Source: Chitinophagaceae bacterium (GTDB taxonomy: Bacteria; Bacteroidota; Bacteroidia; Chitinophagales; Chitinophagaceae). Taken from it: a DNA stretch of 64,000 nucleotides. The DNA lies in contig CP065012.1 of NCBI GenBank assembly GCA_016699815.1, forward strand, positions 2,232,001 through 2,296,000, read 5' to 3'. The position numbers were made by a program, and so were the translations under genes. Shown in pieces: positions 56,498 through 64,000 of this stretch. The notes under the pieces are model-generated. The model saw nothing but the letters and a program-made list of their open reading frames with translations. It searched no databases and was not told the origin of the DNA. The first letter of the stretch is position 1. The number at the start of each line of letters is the position of its first letter.

Positions 56498-59400
56498 ATG
56501 AGAAGATTTCTAACACTGTTCACAGTGCTAATGCTCACATCAATTTTTGCATTTGCACAAGACCGGCTGGTGACCGGTAAGGTTGTTGACGATAAAGGTA
56601 ATGGAGTACCAGCGGCATCAATTAAAATTGCCGGTACTAATAAGGGTACCTCCACTGATTCTGACGGTTCGTTTGCCATTAAAGTTAAAAAAGGTGAACA
56701 ACTCGTTATTTCTTCAACCGGGTACGAATCTAAAACGGTTCCTACCGATGGTCAATCTTTTGTAGGCGTTACTATAGCAACCACTTCTGCAACCATGCAG
56801 GAAGTTGTTGTAACTACTGCAACTGGTCAAATCCGCCAAAAATCTTCAGTAGGGTTTTCTACAGCTACTGTAAAAGGATCGGAACTTACCCAGGCCAAAG
56901 CAACTAATATTGCACAGGGCCTTACCGGTAAAGTTTCCGGCGCTACCTTCTTACAAACAAACAGTGGCGTTTTTCAGGATACAAGGATCACGCTACGTGG
57001 TATCCGTTCTTTAACCGGTAATAACCAACCCATGTTGATTGTTGACGGTGTGCCCATTTCATTAGGTTACCTAAACTCTATTAATCCTAATGACATTGCT
57101 ACTGCTGATATCTTAAAATCTGCAGGTTCTACTGCCATTTACGGTTCCGATGGTGTAAATGGTGCCATAGTTATTACAACCCGCAGGGGTTCAAAAAACA
57201 GGCCACAGGTTTCTGTAAGCCATGCGGTACAATTTGAATCCATCAACTATATGCCTCAATTCCAAAATCGTTGGGGTTCTGGCTATGCCCAGGATGGTAA
57301 CGGAAACGGTACTTATGAACCACACGAACAGCAAAGTTGGGGAGATGAATTTGATGGTTCCATCAGGCAATTGGGCGATCCTGGTCCCAACGGAGAAATC
57401 TATACTCAAAAATATGCTTACCTGCAGGGCGAAAGAAGAAGGTTTTATGATGTAGGTACCACCAATCAAACAGATGTATCTTTCTCCACTGGCGACTTTT
57501 ACTTAAGTGGCCAAAACGTAGATATTAAAGGTACTGTACCCGGCGATAAAAATACAAGAAGAGGAATTACCTTTAAAGCCGAAAAAGAATACAACAGGTT
57601 TAAAGCCTCACTGGATGTACGCTATAATCAACAAAAATATAATGTAACTACAAGCAATACCCTTATTTGGTATGGCGTGGCAAGCGCCCCCGGCCAGGTT
57701 CCTTTAACCGATTTTTGGGATTGGAGAAATGACGTAAGGGCCAGCCCCAATGGTTATTATACATTATACCTTTCCAACCAGGAGTACACTCCTTATTTCA
57801 CCAAAGATATTAACAGGGATATCGGTAAAACCGATGATATTTTTGGAAACATCGAATTTAAATATAAAGCGGCTTCATGGTTAAACTTAACGTACCGGTT
57901 AGGGTTATCTGTTAGCAATACGGGTAGTACAGTTACCAAAGAACCTTTCAGCTTCTCCGATTATTATTTCGCAAGGCCAGAAGCTACTGCACAAACAGGT
58001 ACTACTGCAGCTATTCAAAATTATAATGACTATAGCAACAGGCTTACTTCCCTGTTTATGGCTGACTTTATCAGGAAGTTTAATAAAGTAGGTTTAAACG
58101 GAACCTTAGGTTACTCTTACCGTGATTCAAGGAGCAAACTCCAGAAAACAGGTAGTGACAACCTCGGTAAATCACAATTCCTGAGCATTGCAACCCGCCT
58201 GGGCGAGCCTACAGTTAACGTTGACAACACTACATCAAGAACACAACGTTTCTTTGGAAGGGTGGGATTTGATTACGACCGTTGGTTGTTCCTTGAAGTA
58301 ACCGGAAGCTACGATATGGATAGCCGCCTGGTGCCTGCAAATAAAATTTTCCAGTTAAAAGATATTTCTTTCTTTTATCCCGGTGCAAGTGCTTCAATTC
58401 TTCTTCATGAAATTATACCCGGTTTAAAAGACAATAACACTTTGAACTTCTTTAAAGTTCGTGGTGCAATTGCTAAAACCGGTAACGTAAATATAAGTCC
58501 TTTTGCAAATGAAGTGGCTTTTTCTTCCGGTACTTTCTTTCCTTTTGGAAGCCTTCCAGGTTACCAAATTGGATCTACAATTTATCCAAACGAAGGTTTA
58601 AAGCCTGAATTTGTAAATACCAAAGAAGTAGGGATTGAATTAGGGTTTCTTAAAAACAGAATCAACTTAGAAGCTACATATTATAACCAAAATAATACCG
58701 ACCAGGTATTGAACGTACAGCTTTCTAATACAACAGGCGCTACATCTGCTTTATTAAATGCTGGTAAGTTTACCAATAAAGGCCTTGAATTTGACCTTAA
58801 ATTAACCCCGTTGGTTAAATTGGGAGAAGCAGAAATTGATTTTAAAATCAACTACGCTAACCAGGATAGCAAAATTACCGGCCTTATTGATGGTGTAAAT
58901 GAATTGGGTATTGGCAACTATAACTATGCTGTTGTGGGTTCACCTGCATTTGTTTTCAAAACCAATGATTATTACAGGGATTCTGCTACAGGCAAAGTAA
59001 TTGTTGACCCAATTACCGGTATGCCTTCTCAAAATCCTAATTTAACGCAATTTGGGCGTACGCTTCCCAAGCATATCCTGGGTTTAAACCTTAGCATAAA
59101 ATGGAAAGGATTTACCCTGGGCGCAGTAGCTGAATACCGCAGTGGTAACCAGATAATTGCTGACCAGCTCGGTAATTTCCTCGATGATAACGGTATTTCT
59201 GCAAGAAGCGGATCTTACGGTAGAAGGGCATTTGTATTCCCTAACTCAGTTTATTTAGATAATGGTAAATATGTAAACAATACCAATATTTACACACAAA
59301 ATTATGGTAGGTTATTCTATAATAATGATATCAATACAGATGTAACCAGCAACTATCTTGCTGATGGTTCTTTCTGGAAATTGCGTGAACTTACTTTAAT

Positions 59401-59629
59401 TTACGATTTCCCAGCTTCTATTTTTAAAGGTAAAGGTATCAAAGGCGCTTCTATCGGCTTTACAGGAAGAAACCTGTTTATGTGGTTGCCAAAATCAAAC
59501 CAATGGACAGATCCTGAATTTACTGCTAACGGTAATAATTCTTATACCGGAAACGCAGTAGGTTTAAGTACAGCGTTTAACCAGCCTCCTACAAGGTTTA
59601 TGGGCGCTAACGTAACTTTAAACTTCTAA
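56498..59629 (+). CDS. SusC/RagA TonB-dependent receptor
   Basis: This 1,043-aa receptor has a signal peptide (FLTLFTVLMLTSIFAFAQ) and an N-terminal carboxypeptidase-like sandwich (GKVVDDKGNGVPAASIKIAG). The plug domain starts with the TonB-box-like EVVVTTATG and includes the RagA signature GIRSLTGNNQPMLIVDGVPI. A large barrel ends in MGANVTLNF. It is normal for a non-glycan or small-glycan SusC. It imports a nutrient with the SusD partner encoded 27 nt downstream. No glycosidase or regulator is nearby, so the substrate cannot be told. Confidence 0.94.
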   Translation: MRRFLTLFTVLMLTSIFAFAQDRLVTGKVVDDKGNGVPAASIKIAGTNKGTSTDSDGSFAIKVKKGEQLVISSTGYESKTVPTDGQSFVGVTIATTSATMQEVVVTTATGQIRQKSSVGFSTATVKGSELTQAKATNIAQGLTGKVSGATFLQTNSGVFQDTRITLRGIRSLTGNNQPMLIVDGVPISLGYLNSINPNDIATADILKSAGSTAIYGSDGVNGAIVITTRRGSKNRPQVSVSHAVQFESINYMPQFQNRWGSGYAQDGNGNGTYEPHEQQSWGDEFDGSIRQLGDPGPNGEIYTQKYAYLQGERRRFYDVGTTNQTDVSFSTGDFYLSGQNVDIKGTVPGDKNTRRGITFKAEKEYNRFKASLDVRYNQQKYNVTTSNTLIWYGVASAPGQVPLTDFWDWRNDVRASPNGYYTLYLSNQEYTPYFTKDINRDIGKTDDIFGNIEFKYKAASWLNLTYRLGLSVSNTGSTVTKEPFSFSDYYFARPEATAQTGTTAAIQNYNDYSNRLTSLFMADFIRKFNKVGLNGTLGYSYRDSRSKLQKTGSDNLGKSQFLSIATRLGEPTVNVDNTTSRTQRFFGRVGFDYDRWLFLEVTGSYDMDSRLVPANKIFQLKDISFFYPGASASILLHEIIPGLKDNNTLNFFKVRGAIAKTGNVNISPFANEVAFSSGTFFPFGSLPGYQIGSTIYPNEGLKPEFVNTKEVGIELGFLKNRINLEATYYNQNNTDQVLNVQLSNTTGATSALLNAGKFTNKGLEFDLKLTPLVKLGEAEIDFKINYANQDSKITGLIDGVNELGIGNYNYAVVGSPAFVFKTNDYYRDSATGKVIVDPITGMPSQNPNLTQFGRTLPKHILGLNLSIKWKGFTLGAVAEYRSGNQIIADQLGNFLDDNGISARSGSYGRRAFVFPNSVYLDNGKYVNNTNIYTQNYGRLFYNNDINTDVTSNYLADGSFWKLRELTLIYDFPASIFKGKGIKGASIGFTGRNLFMWLPKSNQWTDPEFTANGNNSYTGNAVGLSTAFNQPPTRFMGANVTLNF

Positions 59630-59656
59630 TATCATTAATAATAAAAAGGAATAAAA

Positions 59657-61318
59657 ATGAAGCTATTTAAAATAAAATATTTTGCAATACTTGCGTTTAC
59701 AACTGCCGTGGTAGCCACAGGTTGCAAAAAAGCAGAATTTGCAATCAATACCAATCCCGATGATGTTACGGCATCAACGGTGGATTACAAATCAGTGTTA
59801 CCGGCAGCGCAGTCATATACCGCAACCATTACCGCAAACAGGTGGCGCTTCCTGCAACATTGGATGGGCTATTGGGCTCGTTCTGGCAGCTATCAGTCAG
59901 AAGACCAGATAGAAACTTATGAATTCACAAACGATTTTCAAAATAGTATTTGGAACAACTATTATTACAATGCAAATAACTACAATTTTATAGTTACCAA
60001 CGCCAATGCAAAAGGAGCCGGTACTTACGAAGCCATTGGCCGCATTATGAAGGCACTCGACTTTCAGGTATTGGTGGATATTTATGGTAATCTCCCTTAC
60101 TCTGAAGCATTTAAGGGTACCGATTTTAAAACGCCAAAGTATGATGATGATGTAGCTATTTATAACGACCTTTTACGCCAATGCGATATTGCCATTGGGT
60201 TATTGAAAGATCCTATCTTAAGTGCACCCGATGCAAATCCGGCAATTGCTACTAACGATTTAATGTTTAAGGGCAATACAACAAACTGGATAAAATTTGC
60301 CAATACTTTAAAGTTGCGCTTATTAATACATGCCTCTACTACAAAGTTTGATGCATCCGGCGGCGAAATAAATTCTTTTGCCCCAGGTATTGATGTTGTT
60401 GCAGAAGGCGCAGCCATTGCAGCCGAAGGCAGCGGTTTTATAGAAGCTGGCGAAACGGCGCAAATTGAACCTGGATATTCCAGTACAAAACCTAATCCTT
60501 ACTACAGGACTTATCGCTTTACAGAAACCGGTACGGTTGCTTCATCTGGAGATGTAAGTAAAGCAAATAAATATGCAGTAGGTGCCAGCGATAATGGCGG
60601 TTATTATCAGTATAATGGAGACAAGCGTGTAAATCAATTATACGAATTCCCTAAAACTACACCTCCAACAACCGTACACAGAGGTATAACCTTTGGTGAA
60701 GTTTCCGGAGTAGATGCAAATAACCAGGGTAATAAATTATCTACAATTTGGGGTAAAGGCTTATTACCCAATGAGGCAGCTACCAAGGCATGGATATTTA
60801 CCAGCACTGAAAGCTTGTTTCTGCAGGCAGAGGCACTTTACAGGGGTATATTACCTGGTGGTTCACCAGCTGCCCAGGCAAAATTGGCTGATGCTGTTAC
60901 CGAATCTTTTGTATGGTTGGGCTTAACTACAACCGATGCCACAAATTATTTAGCTGGCAATGCCGGGTATCCTGATGTGGATATTACAGCAGGTTCATTA
61001 GGCGCTGGTTTACCGGGCGGTGGTATTTATACCATTTTATCACAAAAATGGTTTGCCTTAAACGCTACAGCTACTTTGGAAGTTTGGACAGATTTTCGCA
61101 GGAGTGATATTGAATACGGCGCTGCTGTAGGTTTTGATCCAGGTCCTCCAATTTCAATTCACCCAAATAATTCACATTTGTTCTTGCCTACACGCTTGTT
61201 TTATCCTCAAAATGAGTATAATTACAATGCCGCAAATGTGGCTGCAGAAACACCAAATGGTGGAATAGACTTATTTAACCCGGCAACTCAAAACCGAATT
61301 TTCTGGGATTTAAATTAA
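59657..61318 (+). CDS. SusD/RagB nutrient-binding lipoprotein
   Basis: This 553-aa lipoprotein has signal TTAVVATGC (Cys23). The helical SusD_2-like fold is indicated by RFLQHWMGYWARSGSYQSED, ALDFQVLVDIYGNLPYSEAF, FANTLKLRLLIHAST and TESLFLQAEALYRGI. It caps the SusC barrel and delivers the ligand. The third gene follows after 27 nt. Confidence 0.93.
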   Translation: MKLFKIKYFAILAFTTAVVATGCKKAEFAINTNPDDVTASTVDYKSVLPAAQSYTATITANRWRFLQHWMGYWARSGSYQSEDQIETYEFTNDFQNSIWNNYYYNANNYNFIVTNANAKGAGTYEAIGRIMKALDFQVLVDIYGNLPYSEAFKGTDFKTPKYDDDVAIYNDLLRQCDIAIGLLKDPILSAPDANPAIATNDLMFKGNTTNWIKFANTLKLRLLIHASTTKFDASGGEINSFAPGIDVVAEGAAIAAEGSGFIEAGETAQIEPGYSSTKPNPYYRTYRFTETGTVASSGDVSKANKYAVGASDNGGYYQYNGDKRVNQLYEFPKTTPPTTVHRGITFGEVSGVDANNQGNKLSTIWGKGLLPNEAATKAWIFTSTESLFLQAEALYRGILPGGSPAAQAKLADAVTESFVWLGLTTTDATNYLAGNAGYPDVDITAGSLGAGLPGGGIYTILSQKWFALNATATLEVWTDFRRSDIEYGAAVGFDPGPPISIHPNNSHLFLPTRLFYPQNEYNYNAANVAAETPNGGIDLFNPATQNRIFWDLN

Positions 61319-61345
61319 TAAACATAAAGAAAAATATTAATAAAA

Positions 61346-62326
61346 GTGATTATGAAAAAAATACAATTTTTAAGCTTTGCAGTTTTACTTTTAACGGCTA
61401 CCAGCTGTTTGAAAGATTCTGTAAATCAGCCAAACCCTACGCAGGGCGGTAGCGAAAACGAGGTGAAGGGTGTTTATTTTAGTAAGGGTAAAGGCCCTTA
61501 TTTAGCCGGAGTTAAATCTGCCGTGGAATTGTCTTCTTTACCACAGCCTTTAATGTTTACCGTAGGTTTGGCTGCATCTACTTTACAGGCTTCATCTGTT
61601 GATTTTAACATGGCCTTAAGTAATGAAGCTGCCAATAAATTAAGGGATACCTTAATTGCCCAGGGATTAGACCCTGCAAATGTTGAAGTATTGGACCCTT
61701 CTTTAATCACCCTTCCTGCATCAGGTACTGTTGATGCCGGTAGTTGGGCTGACTCTGTTGAAGTAATATTAAACACATCTGCCCTTAATGCTGAAAATGT
61801 ATATGTATTTGCTATAAACCTTACCGGAGCGAGCAATGGTTTCCAGGCTGCTACCGGAGGTTTGGGTACACTTGCTTTTCAGCTTTCTGTAAAAAACAGG
61901 CTCGATGGTGTGTATTCAATTAGAGGTCACCACAACAGGGCTCCTTATGATTTGAGTTACCAGGATGTAGCTGGAGACCCTTCAGAATTACTGATGGATA
62001 TGATTACAACCGGCCCTAATTCTGTAGTATATTATTGGCAAGCAGGCGGTGATTTCGGTCATCCCATCGGTTTAACTTCAGGTTTATCATGGTATGGAGA
62101 TTTTGCACCAGAAATTACCTTTAATGTTGATAATGATATGGTAAGCGTTGTAAACTTTGTTGCTCCTGGAAGCCCTGTAATGGGTGTGTTCAACAATCCA
62201 AGTTATAACACTTTCCCAAGCAGGTTCGATCCATCTGACCATAGCATTTACGCTTGTTTTAACTACAATAACAACCCGCTTCGTGGGTTCTACGATACGT
62301 TAACTTATATCGGCCCAAGACCGTAA
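61346..62326 (+). CDS. Surface lipoprotein of SusCD operon (DUF1735/SusE-like)
   Basis: This 326-aa lipoprotein (VLLLTATSC) has an N-terminal Ig-like/DUF1735-type module (FTVGLAASTLQASSVDFNMA) and a C-terminal beta-rich domain (LDGVYSIRGHHNRAPYDLSY, FPSRFDPSDHSIYACFNYNN). Its place after SusD suggests a surface accessory ligand-binding protein. The family call is by pattern and context. A terminator follows. Confidence 0.75.
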   Translation: MIMKKIQFLSFAVLLLTATSCLKDSVNQPNPTQGGSENEVKGVYFSKGKGPYLAGVKSAVELSSLPQPLMFTVGLAASTLQASSVDFNMALSNEAANKLRDTLIAQGLDPANVEVLDPSLITLPASGTVDAGSWADSVEVILNTSALNAENVYVFAINLTGASNGFQAATGGLGTLAFQLSVKNRLDGVYSIRGHHNRAPYDLSYQDVAGDPSELLMDMITTGPNSVVYYWQAGGDFGHPIGLTSGLSWYGDFAPEITFNVDNDMVSVVNFVAPGSPVMGVFNNPSYNTFPSRFDPSDHSIYACFNYNNNPLRGFYDTLTYIGPRP

Positions 62327-62348
62327 TTGTTTGTAATAGTTTATTTTG

Positions 62349-62378
62349 AAAGGCTACTTTTCGGTAGCCTTTCTTTTT
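62349..62378 (+). terminator. Terminator of the SusCD operon
   Basis: AAAGGCTAC and GTAGCCTTT form a 9-bp stem around TTTTCG, followed by CTTTTTT. Confidence 0.85.
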
Positions 62379-62433
62379 TGGTAAAGCAGTGATATTTTAA
62401 GGGAATTACTTAAAAAGTTCAATTTCTTTTCCT

Positions 62434-62441
62434 TACCTTTG
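62434..62441 (+). promoter_or_regulatory. Bacteroidota -7 box of rplS
   Basis: TACCTTTG matches TAnnTTTG and lies 20 nt before the rplS ATG; the -33 region is A/T-rich without a clear TTTG. Confidence 0.5.
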
Positions 62442-62461
62442 CCGTCCTAAATTTTACGGAA

Positions 62462-62824
62462 ATGAATGCAGTTCAGTTTGTACACGACCAGCTAACCAAT
62501 AAGGCCAAATTACCCACTTTTAAAGCGGGTGATAATATTACAGTAAACTATAAAATTGTTGAAGGCAATAAAGAACGTATCCAAAGCTTTAAAGGAGATG
62601 TAATAAAACGACAGGGAAATGGAGCAACCGCTTCTTTTACCGTGCGTAAAATAAGTGATGGTATAGGTGTAGAACGCCTTTTCCCCATCTTTTCGCCAAA
62701 TATAGATAGTATTGTTTTGAATAAAACCGGCCGTGTTCGCCGTTCTAAGCTCTACTTTTTGCGTGAAAGAAGCGGTAAAAGTGCACGTATTAAAGAAAAA
62801 AGGATAGTGACTACAGTAAAATAA
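62462..62824 (+). CDS. rplS: 50S ribosomal protein L19
   Basis: This 120-aa ribosomal protein has the L19 core [52 protein letters not shown] and [20 protein letters not shown]. Length and all signature segments are normal. It is monocistronic: its own -7 box and a terminator follow. Confidence 0.97.
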   Translation: MNAVQFVHDQLTNKAKLPTFKAGDNITVNYKIVEGNKERIQSFKGDVIKRQGNGATASFTVRKISDGIGVERLFPIFSPNIDSIVLNKTGRVRRSKLYFLRERSGKSARIKEKRIVTTVK

Positions 62825-62850
62825 CGGTTTGCATGTAGTAGAAAATACTA

Positions 62851-62884
62851 AAAAGGGAATATTGTTAAATGTTCCCTTTTTTTA
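62851..62884 (+). terminator. Terminator of rplS
   Basis: AAAAGGGAA and TTCCCTTTT pair around a loop of about 13 nt, followed by further T. Confidence 0.8.
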
Positions 62885-63025
62885 TGAACAAATATTTTGA
62901 TTTTAGGGGCTTGGAAAGTATATTTATAGCCTATTAAATTTATTACCTCACTTAATTTATTCTTATAGCAATACTTTACATCCCCAAAGTTTACGGTATT
63001 ATTTAACCTTAAAACTTAAAAAACA

Positions 63026-63151
63026 ATGCGTTGGATTAAAGTATTAGGATTTGTAGCATTTATTGCTTTTTTGGTAAGTTCTTGTGCTCGTGGTATATCC
63101 ACTTACGAAGCAGCAAATGGAAAAGCCAAATGCGGTAAGTATCTTAGGTAG
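63026..63151 (+). CDS. 41-aa conserved-type lipoprotein
   Basis: This tiny gene (MRWIKVLGFVAFIAF...) has a lipobox LVSSC (Cys20) and a 22-residue mature tail, RGISTYEAANGKAKCGKYLR. The GKAKCGxxLR ending recurs in very short lipoproteins of Bacteroidota, often near ribosomal or tat genes, as recalled from general familiarity and not from a search. It has a good AT-rich leader with poly-A just before the ATG. The second Cys (36) could be redox- or metal-active. Function unknown. Confidence 0.7.
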   Translation: MRWIKVLGFVAFIAFLVSSCARGISTYEAANGKAKCGKYLR

Positions 63152-63273
63152 TTTAAAATAATTTTTTTTTCCTGGTTAACGGCTGTTGTTTAAAACAGCT
63201 TTTTTTGTGTTTGTTAAAATAAAAATACCTTATTCAATATAGCTGTATCTTTGTTCTTTAAATACTTATAAAA

Positions 63274-63498
63274 ATGTTTACGACAAATTTACTCTGGAGC
63301 ATGCCGGGAGGCGGTGAGTGGATATTTATTTTAATTGCCATATTATTGCTTTTTGGCGGCCGGAAAATTCCTGAATTAATGCGGGGGATTGGCCGTGGGA
63401 TGAGGGAATTTAGTGATGCAAAAAATAATGTGAAAAACGAAATTGAGGAAGGCATGAAAGAAAAAGATATAAAAAAAGAAGAACAAACGGCCCGCTAA
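63274..63498 (+). CDS. tatA: Twin-arginine translocase TatA/TatE subunit
   Basis: This 74-aa protein has one N-terminal membrane helix (WIFILIAILLLF), the hinge FGGRKIPELMRGIG, then an amphipathic helix and a charged Lys/Glu tail. It forms the pore-like oligomer that exports folded proteins. tatC is not in this window. gatA follows after a terminator. Confidence 0.92.
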   Translation: MFTTNLLWSMPGGGEWIFILIAILLLFGGRKIPELMRGIGRGMREFSDAKNNVKNEIEEGMKEKDIKKEEQTAR

Positions 63499-63519
63499 TT
63501 TTATCCGCTTAAGAAATGG

Positions 63520-63552
63520 AGCCAAAATGTTTATTCATTTTGGCTTTTTTTT
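63520..63552 (+). terminator. Terminator of tatA
   Basis: AGCCAAAATG and CATTTTGGCT form a perfect 10-bp stem with TTTATT loop, followed by a run of T. Confidence 0.88.
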
Positions 63553-63583
63553 AAAAATCCCGCTCACCGTATTTTACCTCCAA

Positions 63584-64000
63584 ATGTTTGAATTTACCCA
63601 TATTGAAGCTTACCATACTCAATTACAAAATAAGCAAACTACTTGTATTGCAGCCGTAAGGCATTACTTATCTCAAATTAAGAAGCATAATGAGTTAAAT
63701 GCCTTTATATCAGTTTTTACAGATGAAGCCCTGGCCAAAGCTGCTGAACTGGATGCAAAAAGAACAGAAGGGCAACCTATTAAAAAACTGCATGGCGTGG
63801 TAATAGCCATAAAAGATGTGATATGCTATAAAGGCCATAAGGTATCGGCAGCATCGGCTATGTTAAAAAATTTTGTTTCGCTTTATACGGCAACGGCTTT
63901 ACAATATTTAATAGATGAAGATGCTATTATTATCGGCAGCACCAATTGCGATGAATTTGCCATGGGCAGCAGTAATGAAAATTCTGCATATGGCAAGGTG
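63584..64000 (+). CDS. gatA: Asp/Glu-tRNA amidotransferase subunit A, 5' part
   Basis: The window ends after 139 codons. The visible part matches GatA: VRHYLSQIKKHNELNAFISV, LHGVVIAIKDVICYKGHKVS (with the catalytic Lys in AIKD) and IIIGSTNCDEFAMGSSNENS, which leads into the amidase signature. GatA supplies ammonia from glutamine for transamidation of mischarged tRNAs. The Ser-cisSer pair lies beyond the end. The 3' end is missing only because of the window limit. Confidence 0.95.
   Translation, partial: MFEFTHIEAYHTQLQNKQTTCIAAVRHYLSQIKKHNELNAFISVFTDEALAKAAELDAKRTEGQPIKKLHGVVIAIKDVICYKGHKVSAASAMLKNFVSLYTATALQYLIDEDAIIIGSTNCDEFAMGSSNENSAYGKV

Overview
The window looks like part of a chromosome from the Bacteroidota, most likely a Chitinophagaceae-type bacterium. 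The support is internal: a SusC/SusD/lipoprotein triplet, gliding-type ABC ATPase GldA, a DUF4290 protein, a PorE-like TPR/propeller/OmpA protein, Bacteroidota -7 boxes (TAnnTTTG) before several genes, and lipoproteins with short N-termini ending in Cys. No tRNA, rRNA or CRISPR array was seen.

Region 1 (1-13.4 kb) is an accessory island, all on the minus strand. It holds four long imperfect inverted repeats (62-256, 1044-1242, 2484-2615, 10991-11187) that behave like integron attC sites. Read on the minus strand each begins with an R''-type box (nnnnAAC) and ends with an R'-type box (GTTnnnn). For all three complete units between neighbouring repeats, the R' box opening the unit is the exact reverse complement of the R'' box closing it: GTTACCG/CGGTAAC, GTTAGCA/TGCTAAC, GTTGTGC/GCACAAC. 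That is the known signature of integron gene cassettes. The cassettes carry (i) a 100-aa protein joining the first ~50 residues of a Cas9-like protein (RuvC-I motif plus arginine-rich bridge helix) to two membrane helices, followed by a 141-aa protein; (ii) a DUF5343 protein overlapping a Swt1-like HEPN protein; (iii) a giant 8.4-kb unit with a four-gene Rhs polymorphic-toxin operon; and (iv) small unknown genes nearest a tyrosine recombinase (12219-13403). The recombinase has an intact R..K..HxxR..H..Y site and an unusual N-terminal extension, lacks an obvious IntI-specific insertion, and points the same way as the cassettes. Many cassette genes carry single-base frameshifts, often in homopolymers. 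This means either decay or local consensus errors.

Region 2 (13.7-34.1 kb) is ordinary core genome: superoxide dismutase, TadA-type deaminase, aldehyde dehydrogenase, two glutathione peroxidases, membrane proteins, a YugP-type protease, tandem ClpP genes, a 2-oxoacid:ferredoxin oxidoreductase alpha chain without a neighbouring beta chain, ComF, HolB-RicT (a neighbourhood also found in Bacillus), GldA, a PorE-like protein and an AIM24-type protein. It ends in an M16 peptidase gene reduced to its two ends (34163-34505).

Region 3 (34.6-56.3 kb) starts with a seven-PAS histidine kinase, its LuxR-type regulator and a lone receiver protein. It continues with long-chain acyl-CoA synthetase, YceI, a TPR protein, DUF1015-SerC, nitroreductase, ComM, RsmE, TerC, GcvH-VanZ, DUF4290, QueE-FolD, and an outer-membrane barrel overlapping a helix-hairpin-helix protein.

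Region 4 (56.4-64 kb) has a SusC-SusD-lipoprotein operon with a good promoter and terminator, ribosomal protein L19, a 41-aa lipoprotein, TatA and the first 139 codons of gatA, cut by the window edge. The core genes show no frameshifts, in sharp contrast to the island.
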